Shown here: positions 27,505 to 38,800 of the stretch, in pieces | Layout: each line of letters begins with the position of its first letter | Numbering within the stretch: the first letter of the stretch is position 1 | NCBI GenBank assembly: GCA_025331565.1 | Contig: JAFREQ010000069.1 | Span: forward strand, 124,001 to 188,000 | Reading direction: 5' to 3' | Source: Holacanthus passer | Lineage: Eukaryota; Chordata; Actinopteri; Pomacanthidae | Length of the DNA: 64,000 nucleotides | Notes under the pieces: model-generated | Seen by the model: only the letters and a program-made list of their open reading frames with translations | Databases searched by the model: none | Told to the model about the DNA's origin: nothing | Position numbers and translations under genes: made by a program

Positions 27505-28250
27505 GACTCTCTGTCTGTCTGTCTGACTCTCTGTCTCTGACACACTGCAAAAAGTAAACAACTCAGTTTTAGAGGATGTGACTTAACAGAACAAGGTGGA
27601 TTATATCATACTTCCCAATACTTTACAATAAGCACTTTGCAGAGTAAATAGGATTGCAAATTTTTTTCAAGTAGCCAGCACAGCTGAAATTGTGAAAAAA
27701 TAAGAAGGGGACAGTATATGAAGGCTCTAACAGCTTTTTGAAGTTATGTGGGAACTCAGTAACTATAATTTGAAAACACTATCCTTCAGTCAGAGAGTCT
27801 GCTCATTTTGACATTCTAATTTAACAATCTGGAGTCGCTTATACAATTTGGCAATAATATTATTAGTCTAATATCCAGACTAACGAATTTACCTTAACAT
27901 GTATAGCTAAACAGCTAGCTTGCTATCTAGTTAGCATAGGGTGCGTTAGCTTTGCTGTTTGTTTGTTTGCTAACGTTAGCTGGCTCACATTAGTACTGTT
28001 TCTGAACAACAGGCTCGGCTAGCTGTTGCACTCTTCTCTGTTTAGTCGCTGGTAGTACTCTATATTGGTTATTCAGTTATGTCGCTGTAACATCTGGCAG
28101 CTCGACAGCTGATCTGTGTCATGCCATGTTTACCTTGCAGTCTGGGACTTGGTCTTTTCCAGGCTCACAGAAGCTGACGGGCGCCAGTCCCGGCAGGTAG
28201 AAGCCGGACGCTCGGGCCAGCAGAGCAGCTCCAAGCAGCCACAGCAACAT
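14649..28250 (-). CDS. tm9sf2: Transmembrane 9 superfamily member 2 (nonaspanin), complete
   Basis: Nine-pass protein of endosomes and Golgi, linked in the literature to glycosphingolipid and heparan-sulfate synthesis through enzyme trafficking. Exons in coding order: 28250-28134, 27049-26982, 26264-26171, 24447-24320, 23898-23769, 23561-23437, 23134-23023, 22308-22229, 21508-21400, 21153-21021, 20411-20292, 18671-18614, 18475-18316, 17904-17753, 17310-17199, 16414-16243, 14716-14649. The 1938 bp give 645 residues plus stop (human 663). The start MLLWLLGAALLARASG is a signal peptide. The luminal part includes FGERIEPSPYK and NMPVTWCYDVEDG. The membrane part includes LVHGDVFRPPRKGMLLSVFL and SHQMYYMFGFLFLVF. 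The protein ends VVKVD, fitting the KxD/E COPI-type Golgi retention signal known in this family. All introns are GT-AG. It is tail-to-tail with pcca. Confidence 0.97.
17919..18007 (+). repeat. (GA)n microsatellite beside the tm9sf2 exon 14 acceptor
   Basis: About 44 uninterrupted GA units. On the transcribed - strand this is (CT)44 and forms a very long pyrimidine tract ending about 13 bases before the AG of the exon starting at 17904. Confidence 0.98.
20470..20930. repeat. Degenerate T-rich repeat region
   Basis: Several variants of TTTTCTAAAATG and of GATGTGTTAATATGTT follow one another between about 20730 and 20900, then GGGCCACTGTACACTTTTCC. This looks like an old interspersed or tandem repeat in a tm9sf2 intron. 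I cannot name it. Confidence 0.4.
23901..23928 (+). repeat. (CA)14 microsatellite abutting the tm9sf2 exon 5 acceptor
   Basis: Fourteen CA units on the + strand. In the transcript they are (TG)14 followed directly by AG and the exon starting at 23898, so no normal pyrimidine tract separates repeat and splice site. Confidence 0.95.
25743..26043. mobile_element. Non-autonomous hAT-type element (MITE-like), 301 bp
   Basis: The ends are TAGAGCTGCAAC and GTTGCAGCCCTA, which are inverted repeats with one mismatch. The interior is AT-rich, with ATTAGTCAATTGACAG near one end and GACAGATTAATCGATAAT near the other. No frame is present. Flanks CTTTATTG (25735-25742) and CTTTACTA (26044-26051) match at six of eight bases, as an aged 8-bp target duplication would. 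It lies in tm9sf2 intron 3. The family is recognised from its common occurrence in percomorph genomes. Confidence 0.85.
27381..27545 (+). repeat. (CTGT/CTCT)n simple repeat
   Basis: Long imperfect run of CTGT units mixed with CTCT in tm9sf2 intron 1. The open frame across it, rich in Q-T-D-R, is a repeat artefact. Confidence 0.95.
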
Positions 28251-28359
28251 GTTGACGGCGGGCAGGCTTCTGCAAAGATTTACACTGTAATCTCGATCCT
28301 GTTCGCAGTTTCCACTACATCTGGCAGACACTGGACAGCCACCAACATCCGGTTCTGCT

Positions 28360-28440
28360 GCAGGCAGACACGTCACATGCCGGAAGTCCTGCGTCGTGAA
28401 GCGGTGCATTGTGGGATCGTGGCGAGAAATGTTGTTCGCG
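28360..28440 (-). promoter_or_regulatory. tm9sf2: Probable tm9sf2 core promoter / 5'UTR region
   Basis: About 110-190 bases upstream of the start codon there is a CpG-containing block with a perfect ETS-type CCGGAAGT (28380-28387), an adjoining ACGTCA half-site of the CRE/ATF type, and on the - strand TCCCACAATGCA (near 28407-28418), which resembles the ZNF143-type TCCCA-AATGC word. No TATA box was seen, as expected for a housekeeping gene. Confidence 0.5.
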
Positions 28441-28720
28441 GATTAAGTGGAGACTTTTATTTTGGAGAGTATAAATTGGTATTTCAGTGTTTATATTTCT
28501 GTTTTGATTCATGTTCTTGGGAATGTTGTTGAGATGGTGTGGATATAGTTACGACAGTAAATGTAGTTTCATGTAAAGATGGGTCACTTTGTACTGAAGG
28601 GACATATTCTATATTGTGCTATACTGAATATGGTTATGACAGGAAGTATCACCCTTGCTTTATTTTGTAAAACTATACTCGCTGAACTACAGGCTTCCTG
28701 TTTTCGCCTGGACTCATTTC

Positions 28721-28732
28721 TGCGCAGGCGCA
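28721..28732. promoter_or_regulatory. NRF1-like site upstream of tm9sf2
   Basis: TGCGCAGGCGCA closely fits the tandem GCGCA pattern of NRF1 sites. It lies about 470 bases upstream of the tm9sf2 start codon in otherwise AT-rich DNA. Confidence 0.5.
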
Positions 28733-31700
28733 AAAAGTGTTGCATGAACGTGTATGTAAATGTTTGTCTCTTTATAATTACAGTTAATTTGCAATAAAAT
28801 GCTCAAAGACCATTCCAGTTGTGATCTTTCACACAGATCCACTACTCATTCATCAACAGGCAGTCCACAGTGCTGTTGCACCTGTTGGCCTATTGCATTT
28901 CTCGGAACAATATATTGTTATTCCAAGAAATGCCCAGGCATCATCATTGTCATCATTATAAAAAAATCTGTTTCTTACTTTAGCAATATGGATATTGATC
29001 ATTCTTGTAAAATTTCTGTGCAAGCATTAACCTCTGTCATTCATTTTGTTTGGACTGTATTATCCAGAATATAAGAAGAAGGTGGTGTGACTAAATAATG
29101 TGAGCATAATTGACCGATAGATCTCCACAAATAGAAATATTTGAATATGAATGCAAAGCATGCAGTGTCCATGTTATTATATGATCAATGAGTGCAGAGG
29201 AATTTTAGAGTTCTGTGGTCATTACAGTCAAAGATGGATGAGCTGCCCTCCTCCTGATCTGTTGTCTTTTCACCTTCCATTGTTCTTCCCAAGAGACTTG
29301 AAACCCGGGACATGAAAACATCCAAGTGTTGTCCACAAGGTGGTTTTTTATAACTGCTATGTCAAAACTGTTTCCCACAGTTTTGCTGGTGGTATCAACT
29401 CACAAAAAAACTCCACAACAACATCAAGAAAACATCCTGGCACTCCATTTTAGCTCCTTGTTGCGGTCACTGTAGGCTTTTTAGATCTGGCTGTTGAGTG
29501 TTTAAAATGTTTCACTCTGGGATTTTGCCATGTCTGAGATGTTATTCAATCTTTCTTATTCGTCTGCACGAGGCATAAGACTTTGGTGGCTGACTCAACA
29601 TAAGTTGCTTTAAATGAGTCCCAATGGGTGTTTATGTCATGAGTCAGTGACTCTTCTAGTGAATCATGGAGTGTGGAACGGATCCCCAAAGTGGCTCTCT
29701 CACCAGGAAAAATGAAACAATGTCAAAGATCACCCTGCAGAAAAAGGTGGAGCACTGAGCTGCAATGAGCTGCTAAAGTCCATTACTGGAGGAGGAATAT
29801 TACTGATGCCTTATGCCCCAAAGCAGGCAAAGAGCGTAAAATAAAAGTAGCGTATCAGGCTGTGACAGAGGTACATAAGCTCACCAACACTACACATAGG
29901 CCTGCAAAGACAAGGTGAGAAAAAGTGATATTCTGCATTTTCCATTTGGTCTTAACAAGTCATCAAGAAAGTATTTTCAAGTTGAAAATAAAACTGCAGC
30001 AAAAACATATTTCAATGTGACAATGTGTTTGATGAAGAGCCACCAGAACCCGGTCTGTGAGCAACACAACAAATGGTGACGGACAAGTTTTACTTTAGAA
30101 GTTTAGTGTTTATGCCATATGTATTTCCATCATTTTTTCCATCATAATTCTTTGCTTCCAGAGTCAAGATCAGTTTACAAGTATTGTGGTCACTACAGGA
30201 GTCCTGCAGCAATTACTGTAGAAGGAGATAGATTTACAGCGATTTTGATACAAATGTCTGTCTTTCTATGTAAGATTTAAAATGTTTTTATGGAGCATGT
30301 GCTATTCCCCAAAAATCAAGTGCAAAAGTGTGTGACATAGTAGTGTGAGATCAACTGTGCAGGTGTTATGGGTTGTGAGGAAAAAGCTGAATACACTGCT
30401 GGCTGGATTAACCTTCTCGGGGGCTCCGGGACAAGAATAAGCTGTGGGCCCCTATTGATAACCTGTCATTTGATTAAATAGAAATGAATTTAGGAATATG
30501 CACCATGTAAATTTTCACACAGGTAATTAATATAGGACACAATTTAAGGTCCTGATCATTTGATATTCTGCCTTAGTGGTTCATATTCCCAAACGTATTT
30601 GCAGTTACACAAATGACATCAATCCAAGTGACACACAATGAATACTTTCTTCATATCATGTAGTCCAATGAAGAGGGAACAAATGTCTTAACAGGAAAAT
30701 AAAAAGAGAAAATAAGTTTAGGCAGAGGGGTAAGGACAGGGGCTCACGGAAAAGCCTGAGCAAAACCAGTTAAGAGTGATGAGTCCAGCTCATCCATCAA
30801 CTCCTCAACTATTCAATCAATGTTCACTTTGTAACCAGTGTATTTGTTAAGCGGTCTGGGACCAAACTTTATCACGATTTCTTGTAAAGGTTGCACACTG
30901 AACCAGCACTTAAACCCAAAATGTTCTTCATGGTTCAATATGACATTCCAATTTTTACATGTATGTGTTATTTTATCCTACATGTTTAATTGAGATATGA
31001 GTGTTTAAACATGTGTCTGTGCTCTCCTGCATATATATCTTTCATTTAACTGGACCTGGTATTTTAAGTGTCAACTGAAGGCAACCAGTTGGAACCACAT
31101 CAGCAAACTTGTCTTCTTGTCTTCCAGGAGCCTGATCCACAGCTCTCTGACTAACCTGTCTTATCCAATGTCCCTGAACTTGGGATCAGTGATGGCCTTA
31201 TACTGAAAGAGCTGCTTTTGATTACAAGTTCAAACTCAGAATTTGGCTGTTTCTGACTAGATAAATAAAACTTAAAATGGCCCATTAAATCGGACCTGTT
31301 TTGTCAAATCTCCATTCATGATGCACGAAGACACACACATTACTGTTCCAAGAATTAAAGATAAAAAAATCTACATTTGATTGACAGCATGGCATGTTTT
31401 CAAATCAATCAGCATATTGATACAGTAACTACAGACTGCTGAACCTACAATTAGCTTCAGGTTTCAGCCACACAGTTGAATGAAGTGTCTCTTGTGTGTG
31501 ACCTTTGACCTCTGACCATTAACAAACACAGCTCAATTTGACTTGCTGACTTTGCGTTCCGTAAGGCCTAATGTCCAATCCTGCAGGACACACAGTTGCA
31601 ATCGAGCCCACCCACAGTGGGATTGCAATTCCACTCTCAATTGTGTGACGCGGTTTGATGAAAGTGCTCTGGCAGCTGTGAACATCAGCAACAGGCGTCC

Positions 31701-31882
31701 AGCAACAGGAGATGTTTCATACAGTATGCCTATTAGTGTGCATCTCCTTTCATGTGTCTCTTTCAATGTCCACGCTGCTAAGGAATGCTCTCAAGAGGCC
31801 TTCCATGTGCTGTCCCCTGGACATCTTTGCAGTGTTCTTCAGAAATCACTGTAATCTATTGCAACCAAACACGATCATTCGG

Positions 31883-32883
31883 TCAGTATCTGTCGTGGTC
31901 TTGGCTGTGAATGTCCCTGGTCCATTTGATCATAGTCTCTGGAGATCGATAGAGGAAGATCAGTTTGGAGTAAAGTTCTTCTTCCAGCTCCAGCTCTCCT
32001 GTCTCACGCACCTGCAACACACACACAGAAACACGTTACAAGGAAATTATTTTCCACAACACTTCCAAAAACATCGAGCCAACCATGTGTTTCTGACATA
32101 TTATTTAACAGATAGTCTATGCCAGGGGTGTCAAACTCATTTTGGTTCAGGGGCCACATACAGCCTAATTCGATGTCAAGTGGGCCGGATCAGTACAATC
32201 ATAACATAATTACCTATAAATAATAATAAGTCCATGCTTTTTCCCTTTGTTTTTGTGCAAAGAAGTACAAGTACATCATACAGAAAATCTTCATATTTAA
32301 TGAAATATCCTTTTACAAAACATATCATGAACAACCTCAGATTTCTTAAGACAAGTGTTTGCACAAATACAAAAAACTTTAAGTCAAAGGTATTTGGAAC
32401 TGAAAAATATAGCATTGCACTTTAAAATTGTGCCAGAGTTCGAGACAAAAGAGGAACTCGAGACAGAAGAGTAGAATCTACTCTGATTAAAACAGTGCGG
32501 ATGATTTAGGAATAGCATTTTATCAAAAATTTCAAGTTCGTGTCTTTTATGCATTTTTTTACTTTAAAAATTCATCCAGTGGGCCGGATTGAACCCCCTA
32601 GTGGACCGGTTTTGGCCTGCGGGCCGTACGTTTGACACCCCTGGTCAATGCAAATGATTAGACCAGGGGAATACTGCATACTTCTTGGTTCTAGACCAGC
32701 TTATCCACATTTGTGCACAATTGCAGTAAATGCCCACTAACCAGGAAGATGTCTGTGCAAAGCTTCAGGATGCGATCCACACAGGGCAGCTCCTCAAACA
32801 TGATGGAGTGAGAGATCTCACTGAAGAAGCCACGAACAAACTTCCCAATGACTAAGACCACAGACACATACAGACCCATGATC
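31883..32883 (-). other. piezo1-like: Piezo inner pore helix and C-terminal domain exons
   Basis: Exon 32883-32742 encodes the pore-lining inner helix (IMGLYVSVVLVIGKFVRGFF) and the start of the intracellular C-terminal domain (FEELPCVDRILKLCTDIFL). Exon 32011-31883 encodes VRETGELELEEELYSKLIFL and RSPETMIKWTR, then a ten-residue tail DIHSQDHDRY before TGA (31883-31885). Both human proteins stop two to four residues after the same WTR, so this tail is longer. A 521-bp hAT-type element lies in the intron between the two exons. Confidence 0.93.
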
Positions 32884-35800
32884 CTGGAGGGAGGAATTAG
32901 AAAAGAAAAGAAAAGAAAAACACAAATCACAATCATTATTTAAAAAAATATTCCATGTGTTGAGTAGAACAATATGGACAATATGAAAACCTTAGCCAGT
33001 TTCCTGACCAAAAGCATTTTGTAGAAATAGGACAGCTTACTTGCTTAAAACAGCATAACTAGTTCTGAACCTATTTATAGCTGCCACTTGTAATCACCTG
33101 TGTCAAAACCCACTGCTCCCTGGGGTCAGAAGATAAGAACTTTTTTTTTTTTTTTTTACAAAAAATCTGTCAAATTAGGCCATTTTTGTTTTCTGCTTAT
33201 TCAAATACATGCATTTTACTCAATCATTCACTATCAGCTTCTTCGTCGGCTTCAACTTGAGCAGAAAACTGCAGCACTGTCCAAGTCAGCTTACGTTGGC
33301 TCCCTGTTAGCTTATGCATTGATTTTACAATTTTTACAGTGTTAAATGGTCTTGTGACAAAATGTAGAAGTGTTTTGTTGACTGTATATATGCTTGTGCC
33401 TTCCCTTAGATCAGTGGACAGACTGTCATTGCTACATCTCAGCTGAAAATGTGGGACGACTGGTCCTGGACTTTGGAACATCTTTAACTTCTTTCAAATT
33501 GCTCCTTAAAATTTGTGAATATTAAATATGTACACAATATATCTAACCCGTGCACATGTTGTTTGTGAGTGCATGTTCCTCACCCATATCCAGCCAGGAA
33601 GCCAAGGCTGGGTGGACTGACTTTGTCATTGAATATGACCATGGGTAGAACCCCACACGAGGAGGAGGCACAGCCTGCGATGGCAATGTCCCACCACTCC
33701 TGGTTCCCACTGCCGTTCAGAGACCTCTCACTCATCAGGGACAGGGTTATATTCAAGTAACCATCTTCATCACCTACAAAGCAAACAATCAGTTGTGTTG
33801 AAACAGACACTCTGAGGTGTAAATAACAAACACTTAGATCCAGTCTGAGACTGTGTTGCTAAAAGGTTATTTAGGCTGTTAGGTCCTATGCTGCCATCTA
33901 GTGTTTATCCTTCTGCAAACAGCCCAACAGGCACTTTGCCCCTTCCATGACTATCTAGTATGATTCTGAAATTATATTATTATATTGTATACATTTTAAC
34001 AGTAACTAACAGTGAACTCTGACCTTTATGTAGCTGACTGACTGGTTTGGCTTCAGCTCCATTGGGGGCACGGATGTAGTTAGGGAACATATTAGGAACA
34101 AGCCTGGGAAAGAGAAAAGACACCCTCAGTAAGATGGTACATATAACTACATGTATAAAATAAAACACAAAACATTTATTCCTATAAACACCCTTCCAGA
34201 GAGTCAACCTACACAGGCCCAGTGCGATTGCCAACCAGTAGTGAGGCCAGATCTGCTCTGACTGGGTTCCCAGGTTCCAGGTCTATAGAGTGTTTGTCAA
34301 AGGTGTGCTCCACTGTCCCTCCTTTACCCAGGTCCCTGTCAGAGACACACACAGTCAGCTTTTACAGGTGAAAACATTCAAAGACACATCACATCATACA
34401 CAATTATGCATTCATATATTTTCATTCATTCAACCTTTAGTTATACTCGAGAGATCATTGAGGGGTGACCCTCATTTACAATCATCGAGTTAATTACAAA
34501 AATGAAGAAAAGGAAAAACAATAACAAAAGAGATATAATAACAAAGAAAATGCAAGACCACAATCAGCTAATAAAAAGCCATTAAAGTTTTCCAATTCGG
34601 GAAGATGATTTGATAGATACATTAAAATAAATAAAATGTTAAATAAAATACAGTTATGTAAAACAAATACAAGCCCAGGTTGGGAGGTTTAAGATCAAAT
34701 TTCTAAAATGTCCAAAAAGCATAAGGCAATGTACTCGTACTTGTTCCATGAGTCAGGTGCACTAAAATTAAATGCAGTCTTTGAAAGTTCAGATCTAACT
34801 CGTGGAACATGAAGCATGAACCAGTCACTAGAGCGGCTTTTACCACCCAGCCAACCTATCATATAAAATACATATACATCAGAGGTAATAAATCTCAAGG
34901 CAAGACAAAGAGTTTAGAAGTTTAAGGGCTGAAGAGGATGTGTGCCTATAAATCATGAAAACTACCTCAACAACCCTTTTTCTGCAAAACATGGGAAAGA
35001 TGATTTCATTTCTGGAGAAAGTGTCAACATTTTGCCTGAGTTGGAACAAGATTATCTGTGTGAAATCTGAATGCCAAGATATTTAAAGTCTGTGACTCTC
35101 TCAATCATAAGCCTGTGTACAGTAGAAATATCAAGATCAGTACAGTCTGTTCTGGCTCTGGACAACAGCATGAACTCCATTTTATCAGCATTTAGTACAA
35201 CTCCTAGGACTTTAAGAGCATCTTGTAGAATGTTAAAGGAGCGCTGTAAATGTCCGCCTGCTAGATGGAATCAGTAACACAATACATATTTTGTAATAAT
35301 GGGAACAAATGTTTTACCTCTGGAAATTCCAGGCCAGACGTAGCGTTAGGTCAACAGGACTTCCAAGTAGTTCTTTAACGACTTCCTGTCTGCTGGGTGG
35401 GCTGATCCTCCATACCGACCCTGAACTACCTTCGATCATGGCCGTCACGATGTCCTCATAACTGTAGAGAGTGATGAACTGCATGGCTACCTAGATGCAA
35501 AATGCAACAAAATCTCTGTTTACACAAAGTGCTTTGAATACACAGTAGAATCAAGCGGCAATAGTAAAATGGACAGTTACATCAGAAGGTTCCAGTAGAA
35601 AAAGTGCAACTAATTTTTCCCACAGACAATGTCAGTGTTACGGGGTGTATAGGAGGACTCGCGTGCAGCACACTACACAGGTAAGTCTTGAGGGTGTCCT
35701 TGATGATCCGAACAAGCTGGTACCGGCAGCGCGGGTCACAACAGTCACATACACACTAGATAGATCAATGTAACAGTATGGAGCAGACAGGAGATCAGGT

Positions 35801-38800
35801 GAGAGCCGAAATAAGCCCAGAAACCAAGAGGCAGTCCAAGATATATGATAATCCAACAAGGAGCCGACTGCAGGATAAGTCAAAGCCAGGTAGGGGTTGG
35901 GAAGCCGGTAAGTGGAAAAGGACTTATTCCGTAACAGGCCAAACACCTCGAGGTCGGACAGGCAAGCACAGAGACGCCAAGGCAGGCTAGCAAAATCAGG
36001 TAAACAGGTAAGCAGGTAAGTGAATAAACAGGCAGGGTCGGTAATGGGAAGACAATCCAAAGAAGTGAGAAGAGAGTCTAACATAGGGAGCTGAGAACAA
36101 TCTAGCAATGAGTCTCTGAACCAGTAAGGTTTAAATGCTGCGTAGATTATGATTGGTTGCAGGTGAGAGAACAGGTGAGCGGAAGAGATGGCAGTGGCTA
36201 GCAGGTGGGGCGAGGCAGAGGCGGGTCAAGTATGGAAGACGGCATGAATGCAGGACGGCATGAATGCAGGACAGAGCATGTGTGAGAGCTGAGCATGCTA
36301 AAACAAATAAGTGAGTGTCAATTATTTATTATTTAGTGTTATTTAAACTGGTGAGTGATTTCTTGGATTTGGAATTTTTAAGGTTATAATTAAATATAAA
36401 TTTGAAACAGAGTGAAAATTTCTTCCAGAAGGATTTTGACGCATGTTGAATGACAGTTTTCATCATCATATCCTGTGGGTTGTTTTACTCTACTGCATAT
36501 CTAAATTTCTGCCTTGAGAAACAGTCTTAGAAAATGACAGGTCTGTTTAAATACACTTGAGACCAGGACCAGCCTGATAATTATTTATACTTACAGTACT
36601 CAGACAGCAGAAAAGAAAGTAGCAGTACATACAGACAGACACAGAAATCAAACTGAAATCAGTACTAACCGCATTGTCTCCAAACATTTTGGTGAGTTGG
36701 TCATATTCAGCCTCTGTGAATGGCTGGATGGACTGCTGCTGCACACTCATGGTGAACAGGGGCTAGAAACACACATGGATTATTCACATTTTATATACAA
36801 TGTCATGCTATGTCATTTGTGTTTCACATTTGTACTTGTATTTCATTTGGCTGTACTATTTTGCACAATAAAGTCTGGGATGTGCATTGTATCCCTACCT
36901 ATAAACCCTGGAAGAAGGCTCTAATGATGATCAATGATCTATAGGGATTTGCCACCTTCCGCCTTTCTGGCAAATGTATTTACGAAACTAAACTAAAACA
37001 CCCATGTCTTCCATGGGTAACACTGGCTTTCTGTAGTCTCAAATCCATATCTGGGTCAACTGATTACATACTGGAAATGTATTACACGCCATCTCTTAGG
37101 GGAAGTGATTTCACTCTAGATCGTCATGATGCTCAAGGGGACCAAGCATAATTATAAATGTATTAAGCAGCCATATCCAAAATAATCCATGTATACTAAC
37201 AGTATGCCTATTAGTTTACCACAGTGCAGATACTGTACTAATTAAAAACCTGTCAGTGTTTACTTCATTTGCCAAAGCAATTTTATCAATATGCAGAAAG
37301 GCATTTTGGAAAATTTGTTAACAAATTATGTTAAATGCAAAGTTCTGCCATAGTTGTAGCCTTAGAGTAGTCAGAACATTACTAAACTGTATTTTTGTTC
37401 TATTTTAAGAGACAGTAGAAAAGCTGTGTGAAATGTTGATTACCTCATATCCTCCCAGCTTGACGGTCACTGTGACATCGATGGGGTGGTTGACGACACC
37501 CACCACTGATCTGACCAATGAAATGAAGAGAAGGGGAAACCAGATGATGCAGATCAAGAAGAAGATGATGAGTCCACCCATGCCATATTTCACTATCTTC
37601 TTCTTCTTCTGCCCTTTAGGCTGAGGGTATTTCTGTTGGCACACAAATCAAATTGTAAAATATAATCAGTTCAGTATTTTCTTTACATGTAATGCTAACC
37701 ATAATTTAGTATGTCGCTGTAACCCTGGGAGCTGTATTGTCAGGGGCAATAACCAGGTAGGAACTCGGAAGACAAATTGGTCCCAGGTGAAGACCCTGAA
37801 ATGAATCAGCAATGACTGAGCTGCAGCACCTGGAACAGGGAAACCCTTTCCTGAGGCCAGATGTGGGAGGGGAGCTTGCTGAGGCTGAGAGTGTCTTGCG
37901 GCTGGGCTTTGACCCGTGGGGCCTGATTGAGCACAGCCTGAAAGAATTAAATGAAGCCGCTGCCCAGTGGGCCAACCACACAGCGGGTGGATAATGATAA
38001 TGATAAGATAATGAATACAAGCTGCCTACATTTTCCTCCTTAAGGTGGCTGAGATCACCCTTAGAGATAGGGTCAGGAGCTCAGACATGCAAAAGGTGCT
38101 CGGAGTGGAACCACTCCTCCTTTGACTTGAAAGGAGCCAGCTGAGGTGGATCGAACATCCGATATGGATACCTTTGGAGATTTTCCATCCAACTGGTGAG
38201 AGACCCCAGGGTAGACCCAGAACATGCTGGAGGATTTTTTCTCATCTGACTGGAAGATTTTACTGGGGAGAGGGTGTGTGGACCCCGTTGCTTAGCCTGC
38301 TGCCACCACAACCCAGCAATGGATAAATTGTAAATTTCCCCACTGTGGGATGAATAAAGGTTTATCTTATAAGCAGTTGAAAATGGATGGATGGATGGCA
38401 GGAAAGAAACACTTTAACACATACAGCACACTGGGACACTGAAACAAATATTCCCATTCCACAAAACCTAATTTCCTTATTAACGAGACTGAAAGTATAA
38501 AACAATTGCCATCAGTTGCCCCTAGACACTGCAATGTTCATCAAACCTTGAAAACCTTGAGAAATGAAAATATGTTTAAGTATGATCATATTTGCCTTCT
38601 GTTCAATGAAATGTTCCCTGTGCTCAGCCCCCAAAAGATGGGATGATGTCAATAATAAATTAATACTGATCAGTGATGACAGATTTTAAACAGAAAGCAA
38701 CGCTGCAGTTTATAGTCTGTGTAATACAAATAAACAAGGTGACAACAAATTGCTCAAATAACGAGTTCTTCATCTCCAAACCCGATGCAACACATTTTTT

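Larger units (their letters stand above)
16415..28133 (-). other. tm9sf2 introns: remaining content
   Basis: Besides the repeats listed separately, the introns 14717-16242, 16415-17198, 18672-20291, 24448-26170 and 27050-28133 are AT-rich with no recognised RNA gene or nested coding region. Intron 1 ends near exon 1 with a cluster of GCTA-containing words, including the palindrome GCTAACGTTAGC at 27969-27980. Confidence 0.55.
21400..28250 (-). other. tm9sf2: tm9sf2 N-terminal luminal domain and first membrane segment exons
   Basis: Exons 1 to 8 encode the signal peptide and the soluble luminal domain, which is cysteine-bearing (for example FCEPGKDQVPDC and CTKTYDTSNPSDKAKLDF). Exon 9 (21508-21400) encodes the first membrane span after the signal peptide, NSLVIVLFLSGMVAMIMLRT, followed by the cytosolic LHKDIARYNQMDS. 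Exon 5 (23898-23769) has an acceptor made of a CA/TG microsatellite. Confidence 0.85.
28251..31882. other. Intergenic interval between tm9sf2 (5' side) and the Piezo gene (3' side)
   Basis: Both flanking genes run on the - strand, so this interval holds the tm9sf2 promoter (right of 28250) and the Piezo 3'UTR (left of 31883). An ATTAAA hexamer on the - strand at 30985-30990 is a possible Piezo poly(A) signal. Beyond that I see AT-rich sequence with no convincing gene. The block 29220-29780 is slightly less AT-rich and repeat-like but unrecognised. Confidence 0.5.
33584..36762 (-). other. piezo1-like: Piezo extracellular cap (CED) exons
   Basis: Five exons encode the extracellular cap that sits over the pore. 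It starts PLFTMSVQQQSIQPFTEAEY and includes MQFITLYSYEDIVTAMIEGS, WRISPPSRQEVVKE, NFQRDLGKGGTVEHTFDK, NMFPNYIRAPNGAEAKPVSQ and NGSGNQEWWDIAI. It ends at LPMVIFNDKVSPPSLGFLAG, which leads into the inner helix. The cap sequence has diverged more than the flanking helices but follows the PIEZO1 version throughout. Confidence 0.9.

Noticed and set aside
27343..27561. Open frame rich in Q-T-D-R on the - strand
   Set aside because: It is the translation of a CTGT/CTCT simple repeat in tm9sf2 intron 1, without homologues or splice signals.
28116..28532. 138-codon + strand frame over the tm9sf2 first exon
   Set aside because: It is antisense to the signal-peptide exon and promoter, has no recognisable domain, and is explained by the higher GC content there.
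31533..32209. Plus-strand frames of 103 and 165 codons near the Piezo 3' end
   Set aside because: They cross the antisense of the last Piezo exon and its 3'UTR, with no homology recognised.
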